DNA from: JBBAFM01 sp041655415
GTDB lineage: Bacteria > Bacillota > Clostridia > Peptostreptococcales > JAAYPU01
Direction of reading: 5' to 3'
NCBI GenBank assembly: GCA_964429195.1
Contig: CAYSBC010000089.1
Span: 1 to 5,548 of the forward strand
DNA length: 5,548 nucleotides
Both the position numbers and the translations under genes were made by a program. Positions 1 through 5,548 of the stretch are shown in pieces. The notes beneath the pieces are model-generated. The model was not told the origin of the DNA and searched no databases. It saw nothing but the letters and a program-made list of their open reading frames with translations. Position 1 is the stretch's first letter. Each line of letters begins with the position of its first letter.

Positions 1-1548
1 TGTAGGTCTTGATTTAAATTCAGGGTGGAATTGGCAAGCCACATACCATGGATGATCTTCTAGTTCGACCATTTCAATCAGCTTTCCGTCAGGGGACATA
101 CCCCCTATTTTTAATCCTGCCGCTTCAAATTGATCTTTAAAACCGTTATTGAGTTCATAACGATGCCTGTGTCTTTCATGGATTAATTCTTCTCCATAAG
201 CTTCCTCAGCCTTGGTTCCTTTGACTAGTTTGCATGGATAAAGCCCTAAACGCATGGTGCCTCCCATGTTTTCGATATCCTTTTGATCAGGCATTAAATC
301 GATGACCGGGTAGGATGAGTTGGGGTTGATTTCAGATGTGTGAGCATCCTTTAAGCCTAATACGTTTCTTGCAAATTCAATAACAGCTATATGCATACCT
401 AAGCAGATTCCGAAATAAGGAATCTTGTTTTCCCTAGCGTATTTTGCCGCTGCTATTTTTCCTTCAATGCCTCTGTGTCCGAAGCCGCCGGGGACGATGA
501 TACCCTGGGCGTCTTTCAGCATTTCTGCCGCATTTTCTTCCGTTACATCCTCTGAGTGAATCCAGTCAATCTGTATCTTGGTGTTGTTGGCTATCCCTGC
601 ATGCTTTAAGGCCTCCGCTACCGATAGATAGGCATCCTTTAATTCAACATATTTCCCAACTAGGGCAATCTTCGTTACCTTAGTCAGTGCTTTTTCACGA
701 GCTACAAGCTCTTCCCAGTCTGAGAGATCCGGCTCTTTACATTCCAAGTTTAATTTATCGCAAACGATTTTTGCAAATCCAAAATTCTCTAAGATAAGGG
801 GTACTTCATATAAGTATTCTGCGCTGGCATTTTCAATAACATTTTCGCTATCAACGTTGCAAAAAAGAGCTACCTTGTCCTTGATCTCCTGATTGAGAGG
901 TTTATCCGTACGGCATACAAGGGCATCCGGTTGTATCCCTATTTCAAGAAGCTCCTTTACACTATGTTGCGTAGGCTTTGTTTTGATTTCTCCTGTTGTT
1001 TGCAGATACGGCATAAGAGTTACATGAATATACATGACGTTTTCTTTTCCTACAACGTACTTGATTTGCCTGATAGCCTCCAGGAAAGGTAAGCTTTCGA
1101 TGTCGCCTACTGTTCCGCCGATTTCTGTAATGACCACATCCACATCGCCTTGCTTCGTAACCTGGACGATATGCTCTTTAATTTCATTGGTGATATGAGG
1201 TATAACCTGCACCGTTGCCCCTAAGTATTCGCCTCTTCTTTCTTTGTTGAGCACTGACCAATAAATCTTTCCTGCAGTCACGTTGGCATGCTTGTTGAGA
1301 TTCTCATCAATAAATCTTTCATAATGACCTACATCCAAATCTGTCTCTGCCCCGTCCTCGGTGACATAGACCTCACCGTGTTGGTATGGGCTCATGGTAC
1401 CCGGATCAATATTGATATAGGGATCAAATTTCTGAATGGTTACTTTTAATCCTCTACTTTTAAGTAATCTTCCAAGAGAAGCAGCTGTTATTCCCTTTCC
1501 AAGAGAAGAGACAACGCCTCCAGTTATAAACACGTATTTTGCCGGCAT
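1..1548 (-). CDS. pyrG: CTP synthase (glutamine-hydrolysing), C-terminus cut by window edge
   Basis: Converts UTP to CTP in the cytoplasm using ATP and ammonia released from glutamine, the last step of de novo pyrimidine nucleotide synthesis. I translated 516 codons without a stop or frameshift. The N-terminal synthase domain (about 1-265) shows the nucleotide-binding loop VVSSLGKG (12-19), Asp72 and Glu142 at the family's Mg/ATP positions (TDLDVGHYERF, TEIGGTVGDIES), and the UTP/CTP-binding motif KTKPTQ (189-194). The C-terminal class I glutamine amidotransferase domain shows the oxyanion-hole motif PGGFGHRG (353-360), nucleophile Cys382 in GICLGMH, and the His508/Glu510 pair in FHPEF. Only about 20 residues of a usual ~535-residue protein are missing. 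The start gives the universal PyrG N-terminus (MPAKYVFITGG) and is preceded by GGGGGTG at 1553-1559, four bases upstream. It lies 100 bases after the protease gene and has its own candidate promoter. Identification is secure. Confidence 0.98.
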   Translation of the reverse strand, partial: MPAKYVFITGGVVSSLGKGITAASLGRLLKSRGLKVTIQKFDPYINIDPGTMSPYQHGEVYVTEDGAETDLDVGHYERFIDENLNKHANVTAGKIYWSVLNKERRGEYLGATVQVIPHITNEIKEHIVQVTKQGDVDVVITEIGGTVGDIESLPFLEAIRQIKYVVGKENVMYIHVTLMPYLQTTGEIKTKPTQHSVKELLEIGIQPDALVCRTDKPLNQEIKDKVALFCNVDSENVIENASAEYLYEVPLILENFGFAKIVCDKLNLECKEPDLSDWEELVAREKALTKVTKIALVGKYVELKDAYLSVAEALKHAGIANNTKIQIDWIHSEDVTEENAAEMLKDAQGIIVPGGFGHRGIEGKIAAAKYARENKIPYFGICLGMHIAVIEFARNVLGLKDAHTSEINPNSSYPVIDLMPDQKDIENMGGTMRLGLYPCKLVKGTKAEEAYGEELIHERHRHRYELNNGFKDQFEAAGLKIGGMSPDGKLIEMVELEDHPWYVACQFHPEFKSRPT

Positions 1549-1610
1549 TTTGCACCCCCACTAAATTTTTTTATGCATCTATATTGCATTTCCATTTATT
1601 CAACCTTCTC

Positions 1611-1639
1611 ATTGTACAGGAGTTTGTTAACCATTTCAA
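1611..1639 (-). promoter_or_regulatory. Candidate sigma-A-type promoter of pyrG
   Basis: Reading the minus strand, TTGAAA (1634-1639) is followed after exactly 17 bases by TACAAT (1611-1616). Each hexamer matches five of six consensus positions and the spacing is optimal. Transcription would begin near 1604, giving an untranslated leader of roughly 55 bases before the pyrG ATG. The leader contains no terminator-like hairpin with a U-run. This suggests pyrG can be transcribed separately from the upstream ddl operon. Read-through from the protease gene is also possible, because no convincing terminator separates them. The call rests on sequence match only. Confidence 0.65.
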
Positions 1640-1647
1640 TTGGTTAA
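1627..1647. repeat. Perfect 7-bp inverted repeat centred on the pyrG -35 box
   Basis: TTAACCA (1627-1633) and TGGTTAA (1641-1647) are perfect inverted copies separated by seven bases. The proposed -35 hexamer of pyrG (1634-1639) sits in the spacer. The right arm ends two bases from the protease stop codon (1649-1651). As RNA on the minus strand it could fold into a short stem, but it is A+T-rich and followed by CAAACTCC rather than a U-run, so it is a poor intrinsic terminator. It could be a DNA operator or chance; nothing else in the window carries the same repeat. Confidence 0.45.
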
Positions 1648-1648
1648 T

Positions 1649-3073
1649 TTATCTTTTTAATACTTCGATTGCTTTTTTGAGCTGCAAGTCTTCCAGCCCG
1701 CTATTATTAAGGAGCAGGAGAGTTTCCGTCTCAAGTGCGTTTCTTGTTGTAAAGTCCAAGGTTCCATAAGGAAATAACCCTCTGCTGGCTTGATAAGCCA
1801 TGATGGCTTGGAAAGTATCTTCATCCAGTATACCTGTTATTTTATGATCCTCGTAACCCAGTAGAGCTAATCGTTGCTGTGCTCCATAAACATTTAAACC
1901 TGTATCCCCAAGGCTTGGTTTCTTTTCTTCCAGCATAGCTGCAAGGGGTCCCACCTTGTCCAATGCAGCAGCATCAGCAAGTCCGTTTTCCACGATGATA
2001 TCCGGCGTAATGCCTACCTCATGAATCACATTTTTGTTAGGCGTCAGAAAATGAGCAATGGTTATTTTCATACCACCGCCATTTAAGAGGTTCGTCGTGG
2101 TCTGAGCTGAACCTTTCCCATAGGTTCTTGTCCCGATGATGGTCCCTGATTTTGTATCCTGGATAGCACCTATGACGATTTCAGAGGCACTGGCACTGCC
2201 GCGGTTTGCAAGAACTGCAACAGGTATATCAATTTGTGGTGAGTCTGAATGCTCGCTTTCGATGAATTGCCCCTTGTTTTCGTAAAACATAATAGGCCCT
2301 TCAGGTACAATCATATCAGCCACTTTTACGGCTTCTGCCACGTAGCCTCCCCCATTGTCCCTTAAATCAAGAATAAGGGATTTTATACCCTGAGACCTGA
2401 GGTTTGTTAAAGCCTTTTCAAATTCTTTTCCTGTATCATTATCAAAGCTTGTCACCTGGATATAGCCGATATCGTTTTCAAGGACCTCATAATTGACAGA
2501 TAGAATTTGAATCTTTTTTCTTGTGAGTTCAAATCTTATAATATCGTTACTATGATTTCTTTTGACACCTAGGGTAACCTTGGTGCCTTCCTCTCCTCTT
2601 AATTGATTAGCTATTTCTGTGGTGGTGCGCTGGGAAACATCTTGTCCATCGATTTCCCAAATAACATCATCGGGCAATATGCCGGCCGCTTTTGCAGGAC
2701 CGTTAGGCATGGCTGATAAAATAACGCATTGATTGTTTTTCTCTGTCAACACAATGCCTACACCGCTGTATTCTCCGGATACCGTGTCTACAAAGTCATC
2801 CAAGCTGTCTCTCGTCGGAAAATAGACGCTGTAGGGGTCTAATGATTCAAAAAACCCTTTATAAATATTGTTGATAATTTCTTCTTCATCTAACTCTTCC
2901 ACATATTCTTGTTCCACATAGACAATGAGCTTTTTTAGAAAGTCCAATTGGTCGTTGACATAGCTCTCTTCCTCTTCGGCAAAGACGATATAAGAAAGCG
3001 ATGATACGACCATAATGGCTACGATTAAAAGGGCAATGACCCTTGCTATCTTAGTTCTTTTATTATTGTTCAT
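1649..3073 (-). CDS. S41 family C-terminal processing protease (CtpA/CtpB type) with PDZ and peptidoglycan-binding domains
   Basis: Exported or membrane-anchored serine protease that cuts proteins near their C-termini outside the cytoplasmic membrane. The 474 residues begin with a basic stretch and one hydrophobic segment (about 11-31), a signal peptide or anchor with a possible cleavage after VFA. A short helical region leads to a PDZ domain (about 101-187) and the S41 core (about 190-361). The Ser-Lys dyad is complete: Ser295 in RGSASASE and Lys320 in YGKGSAQ, 25 residues apart as in Tsp and CtpB, with Gln324 at the usual third position. Residues 388-448 fit a PG_binding_1 repeat. Length and domain order match Bacillus CtpB (~480 residues), which cleaves SpoIVFA during sporulation; the same role here is unproven and a CtpA-like housekeeping role is equally possible, so no symbol is given. 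GGAGGGGG (3078-3085) four bases upstream supports the start. It is probably the third gene of the ddl operon, 24 bases after the DUF1934 gene. Confidence 0.95.
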   Translation of the reverse strand: MNNNKRTKIARVIALLIVAIMVVSSLSYIVFAEEEESYVNDQLDFLKKLIVYVEQEYVEELDEEEIINNIYKGFFESLDPYSVYFPTRDSLDDFVDTVSGEYSGVGIVLTEKNNQCVILSAMPNGPAKAAGILPDDVIWEIDGQDVSQRTTTEIANQLRGEEGTKVTLGVKRNHSNDIIRFELTRKKIQILSVNYEVLENDIGYIQVTSFDNDTGKEFEKALTNLRSQGIKSLILDLRDNGGGYVAEAVKVADMIVPEGPIMFYENKGQFIESEHSDSPQIDIPVAVLANRGSASASEIVIGAIQDTKSGTIIGTRTYGKGSAQTTTNLLNGGGMKITIAHFLTPNKNVIHEVGITPDIIVENGLADAAALDKVGPLAAMLEEKKPSLGDTGLNVYGAQQRLALLGYEDHKITGILDEDTFQAIMAYQASRGLFPYGTLDFTTRNALETETLLLLNNSGLEDLQLKKAIEVLKR

Positions 3074-3097
3074 TTTTCCCCCTCCATTAATTTTTCT

Positions 3098-3526
3098 TTA
3101 GTTTCTTCCGGCATTCATAATCTGTATGTTGAGCTTATTACTACCTTCAATAAGCCCCTCCATACTGATATCATACTCTATATCCAATGACCCGCTTAGG
3201 TCATCCTTCAATTGGTTTTGAACATTTTTTGTGAGTATCTCCATAGCTATATTACCATAAGGTGTATTATAATAGGAGTTAAATTTTTTCCCTTTTTGAA
3301 ATTCTATTTCGGAATCAGAGGTTCCAAATCGTTTCATTTTAATATGATCATCGGTGATTTTGAGTGTCGTCGTGGATCCTTCAATACCTATGAGCTCTGT
3401 TTCTTTATAAACAAGATAGGTCGTATCACCTTTTTTATAATACTTTCCCTCTGTAACAAACTCGATGACCTCTTCTTCATCTTTATTTTTTTGTTTTCCA
3501 ATTATCTTTAGCATAATATTTTTCAT
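3098..3526 (-). CDS. DUF1934 (YwiB-like) protein, predicted cytoplasmic beta-barrel
   Basis: A 142-residue protein with the pattern of the DUF1934 family, which includes Bacillus YwiB: alternating short beta-strands, an early YLVYKETEL strand, a central KMKRFG, and the YYNTPYGNIAMEI segment (about 85-97) where the family has its conserved Tyr-x-Thr-x-x-Gly. The family is related by fold to calycin-type barrels, and no firm biochemical role is known to me. There is no signal peptide or membrane segment. The start ATG overlaps the ddl stop as ATGA (3523-3526), and GGAGGT (3536-3541) lies nine bases upstream inside the ddl 3' end, so translation of the two genes is probably coupled. An in-frame Met at residue 5 is a less well placed alternative start. 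The function remains open; the operon suggests a link to envelope metabolism, but that is only inference. Confidence 0.88.
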   Translation of the reverse strand: MKNIMLKIIGKQKNKDEEEVIEFVTEGKYYKKGDTTYLVYKETELIGIEGSTTTLKITDDHIKMKRFGTSDSEIEFQKGKKFNSYYNTPYGNIAMEILTKNVQNQLKDDLSGSLDIEYDISMEGLIEGSNKLNIQIMNAGRN

Positions 3527-4629
3527 CTTTTTTGAACCTCCGGTTCTAAAATGTTCTTTTTCTTATCGTTATAACGTTCAAAAGCATATTCTATTAGTAT
3601 ATCGATGAGCTCTCCATAAGCAACCCCTTTTTCTTTCCATAAGAGGGGCACCATGCTGAAGGCCGTGAATCCCGGCATGGTATTGATTTCATTGATAAAG
3701 ATTTCTCCTGTGTCCTTGGATAAGAAAAAATCCACCCGGGAAAGGCCGGAGCAATCCAATGCCACATAGGCTTTAAGCGCCAATTCCTCAATCCTTGAGG
3801 CCTCATCCTCTGTAATATCTGCCGGTATGCACATCTTTGACTTGCCATCGGATAGGTATTTTGCCTCATAATCATAAAATTCCTTGGATGCTATAATCTC
3901 TCCTATGGCTGATGCTTTTAATACATCATTGCCAATAACGGCTATTTCAATTTCCCTGCAATTGACAAAAGCCTCAATAACAACTCGCCTATCGTATTTG
4001 CAGGCTTCGCTAAGGCCCTCAAGCAATTCTTTTCGATTGTGAGCCTTGGAAATACCAACGCTGGACCCTAAATTAGCAGGCTTTATAAATAAAGGATAAC
4101 TAAACTCCTCTTCTATTGTAGCAAGGACCTCATCAGGATCCTTCTCGAAATCTCTCCTGTAAATAAGCCTATATTCACATAAGGGAAGGCCAGCTCGTGC
4201 AAACAATTCCTTCGATATTCCTTTATCCATGGCTACGGAGGAACCTAAAACACCACACCCTACATAAGGAATATCCGCCATCTCAAAGAGCCCTTGGATG
4301 GTGCCATCCTCTCCAAAGGGACCATGAAGGACCGGGAAGATAACATCCATGCTGTCCTTAAGTTTTTTACTTCCTAAAATATGAATATCGTATTTTTCAG
4401 GGTCTTTCTTATAAAGCTCCCTTGCGATAGCTTCCCATTTTCCATTTTCGATAGCATCTATTCCACCCTCATAGCGTAGCCATTCGCCTTGCTTCGTTAT
4501 GCCTATCGGTATGATTTCATATTTATTTTTATCTATATTTCTCATGACTGAGGCTGCTGACAATAAGGATACTTCGTGTTCTCCTGATTTTCCACCAAAA
4601 ATTATTCCTAATCTAATTTTGCCGCCCAT
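3523..4629 (-). CDS. ddl: D-alanine--D-alanine ligase
   Basis: ATP-dependent cytoplasmic ligase joining two D-alanines, giving the dipeptide that MurF adds to the peptidoglycan stem. Numbering from the Met at 4629 (368 residues): an N-terminal domain with EHEVSLLSAASV (17-28) and HGPFGEDG (102-109), then the ATP-grasp fold with FIKPANLGSSVG (181-192), EIEIAVIG (226-233), RVDFFL (298-303) and the Mg-binding, product-closing motif FINEINTMPGFT (311-322). The omega-loop carries YDYEAKY (252-258), the form expected for D-Ala-D-Ala ligases rather than VanA-type D-Ala-D-Lac enzymes, so ordinary D-Ala specificity is inferred. The length resembles DdlA (~364) more than DdlB (~306). An upstream in-frame ATG at 4638 would add MST, but the ribosome binding site GAGGGG directly abuts it, while it sits nine bases before 4629, so I prefer 4629. 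First gene of the apparent operon with DUF1934 and the S41 protease. Confidence 0.96.
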   Translation of the reverse strand: MGGKIRLGIIFGGKSGEHEVSLLSAASVMRNIDKNKYEIIPIGITKQGEWLRYEGGIDAIENGKWEAIARELYKKDPEKYDIHILGSKKLKDSMDVIFPVLHGPFGEDGTIQGLFEMADIPYVGCGVLGSSVAMDKGISKELFARAGLPLCEYRLIYRRDFEKDPDEVLATIEEEFSYPLFIKPANLGSSVGISKAHNRKELLEGLSEACKYDRRVVIEAFVNCREIEIAVIGNDVLKASAIGEIIASKEFYDYEAKYLSDGKSKMCIPADITEDEASRIEELALKAYVALDCSGLSRVDFFLSKDTGEIFINEINTMPGFTAFSMVPLLWKEKGVAYGELIDILIEYAFERYNDKKKNILEPEVQKR

Positions 4630-4638
4630 GGTACTCAT

Positions 4639-4644
4639 CCCCTC
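4639..4644 (-). promoter_or_regulatory. Ribosome binding site that decides the ddl start
   Basis: On the minus strand GAGGGG is followed at once by ATG (4638), then nine bases from the motif by a second in-frame ATG (4629). Ribosomes need several bases between the Shine-Dalgarno sequence and the start codon, so this site fits the second ATG. The second start also brings the protein closer to the conserved GKIRLGIIFGG beginning. Confidence 0.6.
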
Positions 4645-4661
4645 AAATATAATTTTTATAT

Positions 4662-4670
4662 ATTATATCA
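4662..4670 (-). promoter_or_regulatory. Candidate extended -10 promoter of the ddl operon
   Basis: The minus strand reads TGATATAAT, a perfect TGnTATAAT extended -10 element. No good -35 hexamer lies 16-18 bases upstream (the 17-base position, 4685-4690, reads ATTCTT), which fits the lesser -35 need of extended -10 promoters. Transcription would start near 4655, about 25 bases before the preferred ddl ATG. It lies just downstream of the ypeB terminator, where a promoter for the ddl operon is expected. The surrounding DNA is very A+T-rich, so a chance match is possible. Confidence 0.55.
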
Positions 4671-4680
4671 TCAACAAATC

Positions 4681-4731
4681 AAAAAAGAATCCTATCTTTC
4701 AATTAAAGCAAATTTAATAGGATTCTTTTTT
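4681..4731 (-). terminator. Intrinsic terminator after ypeB, structurally bidirectional
   Basis: Perfect 15-base arms (4681-4695 and 4717-4731) enclose a 21-base A+T-rich loop. The central GAATCCTAT/ATAGGATTC part forms the stem, and the A6/T6 ends supply the U-run in either direction. In minus-strand RNA the T-run falls at 4686-4681, so it ends ypeB transcripts about 25 bases after the stop codon. No plus-strand gene reads into it from the left. It insulates the ddl operon from the upstream germination gene. Confidence 0.9.
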
Positions 4732-4754
4732 ATTCTGATTATGATTAAATTATT

Positions 4755-5548
4755 TTAAATCATGAGAACACCATTTTCACTTATTATAGTTTTCAATATT
4801 TTTTCTTCCATTCCCGTATCTGCATTGATGTAAATAAGAAAGTGTTCTTCGCCTCTGTCCACCTTAATTTCATAGCAGTATATTTCCCCATTAGAGCTTT
4901 TCGGTATATAACAAAGCTTGGGTTCATCAATTATAGTTGCCCTTACACTTACAGCTTGCTTGGCTTCATCAGGTGTTAATGCAGGTGGATGAATCGATCT
5001 TTGCTCATTGGTTGTTAAAAATTTAGAAGAATCAAATCCAACTATCTCGCCATTATCCATAGCTACCTTTACCTTTATCAAATCGGGATACATCATAACA
5101 TCCTCTTGCGAATAAGCATAATTGATGACAATAGTATTATCGGTTTTCAAGGAATAGGTTGGAATCATACCCGGGAAGCCTTTTTCCTCAAGATATTTAT
5201 TAGCTGTATCGATGGCTTCTTTTTTTGAAAGTTCACTTTTCTCTACATCTCTATTATTGAGTATGCTTACCAAATAACCTTTTATAACAGATATATCCAT
5301 GTAGATAGGTCTTTCATGGCCTTTTACCTTGACTATAAAGGAATAAAGCTTTATTTTCCCTTCAGCTCCATCTTCCTTTTTAATTTCTGAAATGTTCTGC
5401 TCACCAAGGATTGCTTTCACCTTTTCCTCAGCCTGTTGCTGATCGATTTCTTCTCCTCTGAGCTTCGGGTTAGCTCCTTGAAAAACATCTTCCGAAAAAG
5501 GGCCATCGTAGATTAACTCCGGATATTCCGTTAGTCTTTCTTCAAATT
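4755..5548 (-). CDS. ypeB: Spore germination protein YpeB, C-terminal part (N-terminus beyond window)
   Basis: YpeB is a spore inner-membrane protein that Bacillus needs for stable presence of the cortex-lytic enzyme SleB in dormant spores. The reading frame is open to the right edge (first full codon at 5546), giving 263 residues, so no start lies in view; a GTG at 5420 is an internal valine, not the start. Recognition rests on YPELIYDGPFSEDV near the visible beginning, close to the YpeB family signature, and on PepSY-like repeats in the rest, ending with a strand pair around YCYEIKV (222-228) and INADTG (240-245). Bacillus YpeB has about 450 residues with an N-terminal membrane segment, so roughly the last 60 percent is seen. 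sleB is usually the adjacent upstream gene, which would place it beyond the right edge. The hairpin at 4681-4731 ends this transcription unit. The gene is a strong marker of an endospore former. Confidence 0.92.
   Translation of the reverse strand, partial: FEERLTEYPELIYDGPFSEDVFQGANPKLRGEEIDQQQAEEKVKAILGEQNISEIKKEDGAEGKIKLYSFIVKVKGHERPIYMDISVIKGYLVSILNNRDVEKSELSKKEAIDTANKYLEEKGFPGMIPTYSLKTDNTIVINYAYSQEDVMMYPDLIKVKVAMDNGEIVGFDSSKFLTTNEQRSIHPPALTPDEAKQAVSVRATIIDEPKLCYIPKSSNGEIYCYEIKVDRGEEHFLIYINADTGMEEKILKTIISENGVLMI

Noticed and set aside
1573..1589. Short inverted repeat ATGCA-N7-TGCAT in the pyrG leader
   Set aside because: Only five base pairs, followed by an A-run rather than a U-run in the pyrG transcript, so neither a terminator nor a convincing riboswitch.
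1539..1769. A 76-codon plus-strand open frame spanning the pyrG-protease gap
   Set aside because: It needs a TTG start inside antisense pyrG, has no ribosome binding site and overlaps the 3' end of the protease gene; no recognisable protein.
3212..3511. A 99-codon plus-strand open frame opposite the DUF1934 gene
   Set aside because: Its product is a low-complexity Phe/Ile-rich string, typical of the antisense of an A+T-rich Lys/Glu-rich gene, and the minus-strand gene has family identity and a good ribosome binding site.
3594..3875. A 93-codon minus-strand open frame in a second frame inside ddl
   Set aside because: Out-of-frame shadow of the conserved ATP-grasp region of ddl, with no start signals of its own.
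4499..4717. A 72-codon plus-strand open frame over the ddl 5' end
   Set aside because: Antisense of conserved ddl sequence that runs into the ypeB terminator; no family resemblance.
5418..5420. GTG as a possible start of a shorter ypeB-like gene
   Set aside because: The frame continues upstream to the window edge with YpeB-typical sequence (YPELIYDGPF), so this codon is internal.

Overview
The window looks like ordinary chromosome of an endospore-forming Firmicute, most likely a clostridial lineage. The reasons are a C-terminal piece of the spore germination protein YpeB, a CtpA/CtpB-type S41 protease with a peptidoglycan-binding tail, a DUF1934 (YwiB-like) protein, strong GGAGG-type ribosome binding sites and A+T-rich intergenic DNA. 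The exact genus cannot be fixed from this sequence. All five genes lie on the minus strand, so transcription runs from right to left, and almost every base is accounted for.

Reading in the direction of transcription: positions 5548 to 4755 hold the C-terminal 263 codons of ypeB, whose N-terminus lies beyond the right edge. A strong intrinsic hairpin terminator (4681-4731) follows. Immediately after it comes an extended -10 promoter (4662-4670), which starts a compact operon: ddl (D-alanine--D-alanine ligase, 4629-3523), a DUF1934 gene sharing a 4-base ATGA overlap with ddl (3526-3098), and an S41 C-terminal processing protease 24 bases downstream (3073-1649). After a 100-base gap with its own well-formed sigma-A-type promoter (1611-1639) comes pyrG (CTP synthase, 1548 to 1). 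Its last roughly 20 codons lie beyond the left edge.

The genes touch cell-envelope and spore biology (Ddl makes the D-Ala-D-Ala end of the peptidoglycan stem, the protease is an exported PDZ enzyme with a wall-binding domain, YpeB works with a cortex hydrolase), followed by nucleotide synthesis (PyrG). That grouping is an inference from product families. The three-gene ddl operon is supported by spacing and overlap.

I found no mobile element, CRISPR, RNA gene, frameshift or clearly undescribed system. The points worth a second look are small: the ddl start site, the overlap of terminator and promoter in front of ddl, a perfect inverted repeat centred on the pyrG -35 box, and the absence of a Bacillus-type pyrG attenuator.
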